DNA from: Smittium culicis
Taxonomy: Eukaryota; Kickxellomycota; Harpellomycetes; Harpellales; Legeriomycetaceae
Direction of reading: 5' to 3'
Assembly (NCBI GenBank): GCA_001970855.1
Contig: LSSN01002887.1
Span: 1 to 10,543 of the forward strand
DNA: 10,543 nucleotides
Under the pieces are notes generated by a model. That model did no database searches and was not told where the DNA came from. It saw only the letters and a list, made by a program, of their open reading frames with translations. The position numbers were made by a program, and so were the translations under genes. The number at the start of each line of letters is the position of its first letter. Positions within the stretch are counted from its first letter, which is position 1. Shown in pieces: positions 1-7,690 of the stretch.

Positions 1-290
1 GACCAGTACACCTACTTGGGCTATATTATGAATAACAAGTGGGATGTATCTGGAACTATCAAGAACAACAAGATCAAGGTCATGAAGGCTGTATACGCTG
101 TCTAAATTTTATCAATTAGGTATTGATGCTAATTTGATGTTACGATGGGGAGACATTTGGTATGAGCGAAGCCAGGTGCAAGCCCATACAGTCAGAAATC
201 GACAAGGAAATCTGAATGGTTTCCAGCGTCGGTAAATCAGCAGTCATGGAGTAAATCTGAAGCAAATCGAGCATAACCGGGTGCTCGTGA
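1..290 (+). pseudogene. Decayed non-LTR retrotransposon reverse transcriptase fragment (3' part)
   Basis: The window opens in frame 1 with 34 codons (motifs YLGYIMNNKWD and IKVMKAVYAV) that end at a TAA at 103-105. Reading then resumes in frame 3, where 138-212 gives CYDGETFGMSEARCKPIQ and onward to DKEI. Frame 3 is broken by stops at 117-119, 135-137, 213-215, 252-254, 258-260 and 288-290, with readable pieces such as MVSSVGKSA between them. The YLGY motif followed by a K-rich helix and then a CYGGE-like motif is typical of the C-terminal part of LINE-type reverse transcriptases. The frame change after codon 34, with too few residues between the two motifs, suggests an internal deletion. The 5' part lies outside the window. 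The family call rests on motif recognition from memory. I am confident that it is broken coding sequence, and less so of the exact element. Confidence 0.55.
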
Positions 291-2770
291 CGTATTTAAA
301 AAATATGCACTCTAAATTCATACATCCAGAACATCATCATCACTCAATTTGGTAAAAAAATCGCGAAAATAGTTTTGTGATCTGCTAGTGGACTGTGTGT
401 TGGATTATTTGGAAATATCGTAAACTGGCTGACCTAAATTTCTTTTATCTGACCCTGAAACTATGATTTCAAGAAATCGGTAATATACAGTTTATAATAA
501 AAGTGTTCGAATTTTTATGTTTTTTTCAGTAATGTTGATAAAATTTTTAAATAAAAATTAATTGGTATACTACATTTAACAAAATGAAATATTTCAATAA
601 TTATTATTCTTATAGCTATTAAATTATAGAGTATAAAACTAATATAATTTAAAAACTAGGATAAATTCTAGTTTTTTAAAAAAATAATTCATACATATTT
701 AATTTTAATACAGCTTTTATCCCATCTTGCAAGGAAGCTACTTGCTTTTGAAATTATCTATTGAATCCTAATTACATTATGATTGACATTTTTTTTACCA
801 TTGATTAATTCTTAATTGTTTATTGAGATAGTGACTTTATTGATTTTAACAATTAATAGGCGAGTTTCAAATTTGTTGTGATCTGAAATCTGCGGCAGCA
901 AAAAAAAAGCGTAACAAAGCCTTTTTTTACCTCATGACATTTTTTTTTGACATTATGTGCTCAGGAGTTTTTTTGTTGAAAAATTAATATATTTAAATCA
1001 AAGTTGCTAATATTTATGAACAATTTTAGTTTCTTATTTAATATACTAACATAAGCTTCATCATTAACAGAAAATATATTTTGGTTGTGATCTCGACACC
1101 AAATGATCAAAAACTTCTTCATAAAATTTATGATCCACCTTCAGCCTGAGATGTCAATTTTATGCTATGTTTTTGGTGAGTCGTACTAGTTAATAACCAA
1201 ATATAGCCCTTCCCATATTTTTAAAATCGATTAATAATCGAATCTTCAGACCTTAGTACATTTTTTATATACCTTTAAAGTCTTATTTCCTTTAATTTTT
1301 GTCGCGACCATTGACAAGCAATCAAATTTCTAAATAGTTTTTATTTATCCAATATTTTTATGAGATAAAATTTTTTTGAAGTTTAATTCAAGGCTGTTAT
1401 TCGTAATATTTTTCTTGGAAAACTGTTTTAATGGCCAGATATTTTTGCTCTGAAAGTTATAACTATTAGATAACTGTGGAAATATTAACAATTATTCTAT
1501 CTGCGTCTTACCTGTATTTCCTAACAATTTAATTACATTACACAATTCCAAGTTGTATTTGATGTGATATCATCTTAGTAATTAACCAAAAACTTTTAAA
1601 TTATATATTTAGAAACTGTAATGAACTTGTTAAAAAGCAATATAGTTAAAAAGTATTTATAGGAAAATTGATAGAGGTATTAAAGCTAATAGCTTGGAAT
1701 AAAAAAATTTTTAATTAGATTTTTTTTTTTACACATAGTATTCTTATAATTATCTTTATAATTTGATAATTTCCTTGAAAAAAAAGCTTTATTAATTCAA
1801 AATTTTCGATAAAAAAGATTTTTTTTATAAAATTTAACTTTGTTTAATGCTGACTAAAATATCTGGAGTTGGCATATGAAATTGTGAAGAATCTATTTAC
1901 AAACAGCATTCGAACTTTTTTTTTGCATATTGTTGTATTATACTGATTATATATACCAATTATTTAATTTTTGATTTGTAAAACTTCAATATTGAGACTT
2001 TTTTTTAAATTTAAATAATTTAAGAAAATATAAATATTCTCCTTTATACTATTTAGACTTGGAGATGATAAAAATGTTATACCTTGAAAGCTATTGGTAA
2101 TTGAATTTGAATCAAAAATAATACTTTTTATTAATATTTTAACAAGTCCCCTATTATGAGAAATAGAAGCTATTTAAACGGTCACCAATCTCGGAGAATT
2201 AAATGTACTTTACATTTTTAACAGTATCAAATTTCAAGATTTTAATATAAATAGAACAATATATAGATGTTGAATTATTCAGACGATTAAGAATTATATA
2301 AAAATAGAAACTTCGTATTGTTAGCAGGAATTTCATTATTTGGTTTAATGATCTAATAATTAATTATACTTTTATAATATTTCATAGTAACTAAAAAGTC
2401 CATCTAAATTTACATATTGCTTAAAATCATGGTTTATATGATATTTAATGTATTTATAAAAATAATTAAACATAATTGCACTAAAATACACTTCTAAAGC
2501 CTTATATTTATAACAGCGAATTTGAATTGTTAAAGATAATTACTTTTTAAATATCATTATTCTTGCGTGTATAAAGAGATGCTTGAGCTGCTGTGCTATA
2601 TTAATTATACTTTACTAATATACGATAGGTGATTTCAGTTTATCTAATCAGTATTGCTTGATAGAAAATAATTCAAAATTTATCTAATTCATGAGATTTT
2701 TTTTATAGCTGTGAGCTTGAATATCTCTGATTATGCTCTTGGATCTAGGAAGGAATAAATATAAAATTGT
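291..2770. other. Long AT-rich region without a confident gene
   Basis: This is about 2.5 kb of very AT-rich DNA with many runs of 7-11 A or T. I read both strands and found no frame that recalls a known protein, no tRNA-like cloverleaf and no tandem array. The first part (to about 480) may still belong to the reverse transcriptase relic or its 3' tail. Three GC-richer patches, near 711-775, 850-975 and 1071-1200, have short open frames and splice-like signals (for example TACTAAC at 1044-1050 followed by AG at 1069-1070). I could not join them into a convincing gene; they are described under findings. Confidence 0.6.
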
Positions 2771-2778
2771 TATAAAAG
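2771..2778 (+). promoter_or_regulatory. TATA-box-like element
   Basis: The octamer TATAAAAG sits about 100 nt upstream of the ATG of the candidate small ORF at 2881. It matches the TATA consensus. In DNA this AT-rich, such matches also arise by chance, so it supports the candidate only weakly. Confidence 0.2.
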
Positions 2779-2880
2779 GGTTCAAATGAACATTGTTTTT
2801 GATAACCAAATACTTAGCTCAATAAGAGCATATGTGCTTATAAAAACTGTAGATGATTTTTTATTGTAAATTAAATCAAT

Positions 2881-3057
2881 ATGCGCTCTGTAACAGGTAA
2901 ACAAGAATTATATGCTAAATGTGATATTTTAAACGAAGAAGAAACTTTGTTGCAGCATAATATTGTTTTGTCAGATAATTTAAAACTGTTATTATCACTG
3001 ACTGAATTAGAAAGGAAATTTATTTATTTATTTGATTTAGTAAGTGTTATTTGCTAA
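2881..3057 (+). CDS. Candidate small hypothetical protein (58 codons)
   Basis: An ATG-initiated frame of 58 codons begins MRSVTGKQELYAKC and continues as a mixed charged and leucine-rich stretch (EEETLLQHN, LSLTELERKF), suggesting an alpha-helical small protein. Its base composition is less AT-rich than the surrounding kilobase. A GTAAGT donor at 3040-3045 and an AG at 3089-3090 would define a 51-nt intron. Splicing it replaces the last five residues with DNKLI and a stop at 3106-3108. That intron is shorter than the others here (81-131 nt), which counts against it. A TATA-like box lies at 2771-2778. I recognise no family. In DNA this AT-rich, one or two open frames of this length are expected by chance in 3.5 kb, so this is a candidate only. 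Confidence 0.25.
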   Translation: MRSVTGKQELYAKCDILNEEETLLQHNIVLSDNLKLLLSLTELERKFIYLFDLVSVIC

Positions 3058-3823
3058 AAAAAATTAAATAAAAAGATATTTTATTTATAGGATAATAAAT
3101 TAATATGAAATTTTATTAACTGTAACTTCTTACGAGTTAAACCTGTTCTCTTCGTGAAGAATTCCTCAAATAATTAAGCGTGTATAGAATCAAGAATTTT
3201 AAAATAGACTCTTTCAAAGGTATATCATACATTAAAGGAATAAATAATAATAACATTTGAATATCACTTTCAGATAATTATAAAGTTTGCATAATAATAA
3301 AATTTCTTAATTTTTAGATAAAAATAATGTTAGCATAATATAAATTTTATTGATTTTTATTTGTTAAATTTGTAGCTTATTTTCAAAAAAAAAAAAAAAA
3401 CCGAAATAAATCCCAGGAGAAATTTTAGTAGCAAAATATAGTAATAAAAAAATAATTAAAAGTTGCCCCGAATTACTGTTAATGGTTTTATTACACAAAA
3501 CTTTTTTTTTGTATAATTAGTTTAGAAATCATAGATACGATATTTTGTTTCTTTTTTATTTCTTTATCCTCTACACCCCACTTAGCCTTAAAAATTATAT
3601 ATTAAAAAATATAATTCTTTGCTATCTTGAGGTACTTGTGCCTAAGCAAAGAGAAATATTCATTTTGGGTTAATTTATTAGAATTTAGTTTGGAGATTTT
3701 TCCCTCGAATTATTTATAGTTTATTTTTCTATTTTATCTTTTAGCTCAGCTATTTGTCTATTTTATTTATTTATTTTTTTTTGTAATTGATTTAATTATA
3801 TTTATCTAATTTGAAAAATTATT
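3058..3823. other. AT-rich upstream region of the CRAL-TRIO gene
   Basis: No gene is seen here. The stretch contains a run of 16 A at 3385-3400, further poly-T runs, a GC-containing patch near 3565-3590, a possible hairpin at 3616-3652 (listed separately), and a pyrimidine- and T-rich tract from about 3720 to the start codon at 3824. The last 200-250 bp presumably hold the promoter and 5' UTR of the downstream gene, but no clear TATA box stands out from the background. Confidence 0.5.
3616..3652. repeat. Inverted repeat / possible hairpin upstream of the CRAL-TRIO gene
   Basis: The arms TCTTTGCT (3616-3623) and AGCAAAGA (3645-3652) are perfect 8-bp inverted repeats. Between them, AGGTA and TGCCT can pair (one T-G wobble) around a CTTG loop, giving a two-stem hairpin with an asymmetric internal bulge. 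It lies about 170 nt before the ATG at 3824, so it could be a palindromic promoter site or a structured 5' UTR element. No function can be assigned from sequence alone. Confidence 0.35.
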
Positions 3824-5496
3824 ATGGCTAATCAAGCTGCTAAAATCACCGACCAGTTCGAAAAGGGCGAGCTTGAACTAAAAGGATGTTACAAGCACCT
3901 CAACAATTTCGAGAGACACAAATTACAGCAACTGTGGGGCAAGTTAATTGACAGATTTGATGTCCCTGTTAACGACTTGGTCGGCGCAAACAATTCACTA
4001 ATCAAGATCGAAACTTTCAGCGCCGACGATAAAGAAGTCTCCCAAAAAGATATACCTAAAGGAGTCATTTACAATGGTTGCAAGTTCGGAGAAACCGTTG
4101 CTGATAAAGTCGGTGAGCCTGTTGTCCCTGTAAAGTACGAAAATATCTGTGAAAACGATACTTTAGGTGAGTACATCTGGCAAACTTTCCGCGAGGATGT
4201 CCCAGATACTTTGGTCTTGAGATTTTTGCGTGCTCGTAAATGGGACGTTGATAAGGCCTTGGACATGATTCTCGCTGCAGTTAAATGGAGATTTGTTAAC
4301 AACATTGATGAAATAATTTACTATGGCGAATCTGCAAACGATGCTTCATTGATGTTTAAAGGCACCTCTTTCATTCACGGCGTTGATAAGCTAAAACACC
4401 CCATCGTGTAAGTTTCTTATTTTCCTTTTTCATTTACTTTTCTGCTAAAATATATCTGTATTTACCTATTTCATTTCATTCTCATTTTTTAATTCATCTT
4501 TGCTTTTTTGGAAAAAAAAATTAGATGGGCTCCTTCAGCTAAACATTACCAAAAAGATCAATCATTCTCACAAGTAAAAAGATACTTGATATGTATTATG
4601 GAAGCTGTAAGACAAATGCTTCACTATCCTCACGAACGTGTTTGCCTAATCATGGATCTAACAAACCACTCAAACTCAAACATGGTAACTACATTTCCTT
4701 ACCACTATCTAATTTTTTTCGCTCAATTTAATAATGTTTATAAACTTTTTATTTCAATTGGGCTTTTTAAATTCATTTTATTGTAATAACTTTTTTTTTT
4801 TGCTTTATAAATTAGGATTGGCCATTTACAAAAATGTTTTTAAAGCTGCTTGAAGCATACTATCCCGAGTGCCTAGCCGTTGCCATAATAAATAACGGTC
4901 CATGGTTCTTCTCGGGAGTTTTCAAGATGATCAAGCCGCTAATCGATGCTACGGTGGCGCAGAAAATTCAGTTTGCAAAAAATGCGGATGGTCTACTGAA
5001 ATTCATTGATGAAGATCAGCTTCTCAAGTCAAGAGGCGGGAAAAACGATTATGAATACAAATATATTCTCCCAGATCCCAAGGAAAACTCACTTATGGCC
5101 AACAAGGAGCTGAAGCAAGAAGCCATCTCTAAACGAAAGGAGATTATAAAAGAACTCATTCAGATAACTAAAGAATGGGTAGCAGCTGGCAAAAAAGTAG
5201 CTTCATACAGAACTGAACCTCAACTTTCGGAACCAACATCAGCAGCAGGAGGTAATAACGACTCTGGCAGCAGCACAACAGCAGCAACAAGCGATTCTGC
5301 CACTAGCAACCAAGCGAAAAAGGAAGAGGCTATTCGTACTGAGCTAGAGTTGCACAACAAGCGTGACGAGTGCCAAGAGCGATTGGCTAAAGCTTCACTG
5401 GAACTAGACTCTTTTACCAGAGCCCGAAATATTTACCACCGTCTCGGCGTAATAAATGGGCAAGAAATAGATTGGACAAAAATACAAACAAAATAG
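3824..5496 (+). CDS. CSR1: CRAL-TRIO (Sec14-like) phosphatidylinositol transfer protein, Csr1 type; three exons
   Basis: Exons are 3824-4407, 4525-4684 and 4816-5496, joining to 475 codons (474 aa plus stop). The start is the ATG that opens the first exon's frame. Residues about 115-156 form the CRAL-TRIO N-terminal helices (DTLVLRFLRARKWDVDKALDM). The lipid-binding domain runs from about 184 to 345, with HGVDKLKHPIV before the first junction, NMDW at 247-250 across the second, then YPEC (264-267) and a GPWFFSG motif near 276-282. The motifs are continuous only after splicing, which confirms both introns. Residues 386-416 are a Ser/Thr/Ala/Gln-rich linker. The tail has FTRARNIYHRLGV (about 449-460), which resembles the C-terminus I recall for fungal Csr1-type proteins. 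Family members move phosphatidylinositol between membranes in the cytosol and at lipid droplets and endosomes. The CSR1 symbol is by family resemblance; another Sec14 paralogue is possible. Confidence 0.88.
4408..4524 (+). other. Spliceosomal intron 1 of the CRAL-TRIO gene (117 nt)
   Basis: The donor GTAAGT at 4408-4413 and acceptor ATTAG ending at 4524 interrupt a valine codon after its second base. Unspliced reading hits TAA at 4409-4411. Splicing joins HPIV to WAPSAKHYQKDQSF and restores the domain. The branch site is unclear; GCTAAAA near 4444-4450 is a weak match. Confidence 0.85.
4685..4815 (+). other. Spliceosomal intron 2 of the CRAL-TRIO gene (131 nt)
   Basis: The donor GTAACT at 4685-4690 and acceptor ATTAG ending at 4815 fall between codons (phase 0). 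Splicing creates the family motif NMDW at the junction. TAATAAC at 4784-4790, followed by a T-tract, is a plausible branch site and polypyrimidine tract about 27 nt before the acceptor. Confidence 0.85.
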
Positions 5497-5627
5497 CCTT
5501 TTTCTTTTTTAAATTTAGGTTCTAGATTGCCATCTTTATGATTTTTCAACTTGCTTAAATTAAATAATAATTATTTAATTATACTTTGTTGTTATAAGAG
5601 TTTTAGGTTACATAAAACAAAAATTTT

Positions 5628-5643
5628 AATAAATTCAAATAAA
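5628..5643 (+). terminator. Possible polyadenylation signals of the CRAL-TRIO gene
   Basis: Two AATAAA hexamers (5628-5633 and 5638-5643) lie 130-150 nt after the stop codon at 5494-5496. They are in the right place for 3' end formation, but AATAAA is common in DNA this AT-rich. Confidence 0.3.
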
Positions 5644-6082
5644 AAATTTTTGATAAAGAAATGTGAATTTAATGGAAATAAAAATTGGAACATAATTAAA
5701 GCTAATAAGTATAATTAATTTTTCCAGTATTCCAAATAATTTAATTCGTCAAAGAGCCTAGTTTTTAATTTTTTTTTCGATCATCTTTGAAGTTTCTTTA
5801 ATATAATTTTTTTTTTCTTACATCATGATATTGAGTATTTTTTATTTTTAAATTTATAATAGAAATAATAGTATGCATTAATATCGACTTTTCAGAAAAA
5901 AAGAAAAAGAAATTTGGTTAATATAAGATTTAACAATTTCTAATTTTCTAGATTTTTATTTAAAACATTAAGCGAGCATTTAATTGGTAGATGAAGGTAA
6001 ATGCGGAACATGAACGAATAATTTAATTGCAATATTCAAATGTACTAATTATTAGTAATTAAAAAAAGTATAAATCTAGAGC

Positions 6083-6090
6083 TATAAAAG
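6083..6090 (+). promoter_or_regulatory. TATA-box-like element, distal
   Basis: TATAAAAG follows an AATCTAGAGC stretch about 460 nt before the USP-like start codon. It is a full consensus match in a locally less AT-rich setting, but it is far from the ATG and could serve another transcript or none. Confidence 0.25.
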
Positions 6091-6204
6091 GAATGCTTTT
6101 TTTATTGCCTAATACACAACTTTTGTTTACTGGAGTACATCTAATGTTCTTTAGGTATATATCACGAGTGTTATACAAAGATACTAAGTGGGAAAGTGAA
6201 ATAA

Positions 6205-6221
6205 TATAAAAGCTCTAGAGC
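6205..6221 (+). promoter_or_regulatory. TATA-box-like element abutting a 10-bp palindrome
   Basis: TATAAAAG (6205-6212) runs into the perfect palindrome GCTCTAGAGC (6212-6221), with a second TCTAGA-type core at about 6229-6234. The same pairing of TCTAGAGC and TATAAAAG occurs at 6074-6090 in the opposite order. Being roughly 340 nt upstream of the USP-like ATG, it is a plausible promoter. A link to heat-shock-like elements (TTCTAGAA) is speculative. Confidence 0.3.
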
Positions 6222-6546
6222 AAAATATCTAGAACGGGATTTGGTAGTGAGCTAAAAGTTAAAAAAAATGATAGGCAAACTTGAACTGTTTGAATGATTT
6301 TTGTATTAAAGCAAAAATCAATGCTTACTTTTCATACATAAGCAATACTAAAGAATTTTTTTTGGGCTGTGTGAAAAAAAAAAAGACAAGGTATATATAT
6401 ATCAAGAACAGTGTAAAAGTAAGGATTTTTTTAAAAAAAAAAGGAAAACCATTAGCATTTTTTTTATTTGAATTGATTAAATTAGTTGAAAGAGAGGTAT
6501 TTAAATATATTGCCAAAGGAAAAAAATTAAAAAAAGAAGAGACGAA

Positions 6547-7275
6547 ATGAAAAAGAAGGGAGGACAGGATGCTAGGAAGGGGTCGTTGGTAGTATCGTCA
6601 GACGATGTGCTTGAAGGGTTCCCGGAACATGTGGGAAACAACCCAGCACCATCAGCGATCGAAGCGGAGATTCTCGAGTCGGTTACGGGTGTGACGAGCG
6701 ACGAGCGGGAGACGAAGATAAATATGGGGGGGATGAACTTGATGAATTACAAGATAAGTGGTGGCCAAAGCGGGTATGGCGGGGAAGCTGCAGCTGTTGG
6801 GAGCGGCGATGGGCTTGAGATCAGACGCGTGGTGATGGTGTGCGTTTCTGGGAACGAGCGGTCGAGCAGCCAGGTTGTGGACAAGTCGATAAAGATGGTT
6901 CTTAACAAGAGCAGCGATTTGGTTATCCTGCTGCACGTGCGCAAATCGAACGAGAACAGCGGGTACACCGGGATGGACGAGTTCATTCCGGGACAGACGG
7001 ACATGAACAACACGTTCAAGGCAGAAAGCTACGAGATTTTGACTAAATACGGTAACAAACTTAAGGGTCTTGGGTACGTCATTCGAGCCATCAGCGTGGC
7101 TGGGGACGATCCTGGCACTGAGATTGCGAAGAAAGTTAGCGAGCTGTCGATTGATCTGCTTGTTGTCGGCAAACCTGAAAAATCAGGAATCAGCTACTTC
7201 CTCAGCGGAAACTCGTGCGAGAAACTGTTCAAACAATGCGACTGCACAATAACGCTAATCAAAATCGATCAATAA
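6547..7275 (+). CDS. Universal stress protein (USP) domain protein with degenerate nucleotide motif
   Basis: This is a single-exon frame of 242 aa. An in-frame stop at 6502-6504 and no other ATG after it fix the start at 6547. Residues 1-90 are a Gly/Ser/Glu-rich, probably disordered leader with no recognised domain. Residues about 92-240 have the USP layout: strand RRVVMVCVSG, helix QVVDKSIKMVLN, strand DLVILLHV, then GYVIRAISVAGD, TEIAKKVSEL, DLLVVG and a C-terminal CTITLIK strand. USP proteins are cytosolic Rossmann-like alpha/beta folds linked to stress, many of them binding ATP through G-x2-G-x9-G-S/T. Here the equivalent is G208-x2-E211-x9-G221-N222, so the second Gly and the Ser/Thr are replaced and ATP binding is doubtful. 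The coding GC content is clearly higher than that of neighbouring genes. It converges with the LAMTOR5 gene. The family is fairly sure; the role is unknown. Confidence 0.75.
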   Translation: MKKKGGQDARKGSLVVSSDDVLEGFPEHVGNNPAPSAIEAEILESVTGVTSDERETKINMGGMNLMNYKISGGQSGYGGEAAAVGSGDGLEIRRVVMVCVSGNERSSSQVVDKSIKMVLNKSSDLVILLHVRKSNENSGYTGMDEFIPGQTDMNNTFKAESYEILTKYGNKLKGLGYVIRAISVAGDDPGTEIAKKVSELSIDLLVVGKPEKSGISYFLSGNSCEKLFKQCDCTITLIKIDQ

Positions 7276-7690
7276 TCAAAATATTTTTTCCTAAACATTC
7301 ATTATCTATCATCATTATTACTATTTTTTTTTTTTGCTCTTATTAAAATCTATTTATAAAAAAAAATCCAACACTGGAAATCAAAAATTAATGCCTTTTT
7401 TTTTTATTACAGAGTATTCTAAATAGCAAATTATTCGTAGATTTAACTATAATGAAAAACGAGCATTTACAGTTTTATATATTAAAGTATTTATTTTTGG
7501 GAAGAGATTAGGGATGTGAGAATGTTAAATACAAGTTTTCCGATCAAAAAGATAAATAAAATTTAATTAATTAATTACAAAGATTTGAAAAGGAGGCAGA
7601 GAGGGAATTAGGAATTTATGGCAGGCTTGATAATATGTATAGTTTTTTTTTTTTTTTCTCGAAGGAATGGGTTATGGATACTGATTCGGC
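7276..7690. other. Convergent 3' intergenic region between USP-like and LAMTOR5 genes
   Basis: This holds the 3' ends of two convergent genes. It is AT-rich with poly-T runs (for example 15 T at 7643-7657), a TTAA-type tract near 7562-7576, and a purine-rich patch at about 7580-7620. I see no gene or RNA structure in it. Confidence 0.5.

Larger units (their letters stand above)
5644..6546. other. Intergenic region upstream of the USP-like gene
   Basis: No supported gene. The first 400 nt are AT-rich with poly-T runs near 5808-5817 and elsewhere. From about 6060 the composition changes and TATA-like boxes and a palindrome appear (listed separately). The final 180 nt before 6547 are strongly A-rich and purine-rich, which keeps one frame open for about 90 codons (6281-6550). 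That frame has no ATG and resembles no protein, so I read the stretch as 5' UTR and promoter. Confidence 0.5.

Noticed and set aside
957..1070. Possible intron joining the 850-975 and 1071-1150 patches in frame
   Set aside because: The phase works but the donor would be GTGCTC, unlike any donor seen in this window, and the joined peptide is not recognisable.
3385..3400. Run of 16 A as the poly-A tail of a retroposed copy
   Set aside because: No coding-like sequence precedes it and no target-site duplication was evident; homopolymer runs are common throughout the window.
4508..4786. Apparent 92-codon ORF
   Set aside because: It is exon 2 of the CRAL-TRIO gene read through both flanking intron ends; only 4525-4684 is coding.
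6281..6550. 89-codon open frame ending with a 4-nt overlap of the USP-like start codon
   Set aside because: It begins at TTG with no ATG in the frame, is dominated by K/F/I codons from A- and T-runs, and resembles no protein. The purine-rich 5' region explains the lack of stops.
6652..7019. Two antisense open frames over the USP-like gene
   Set aside because: They are shadows of a GC-richer coding sequence; neither has recognisable domains.
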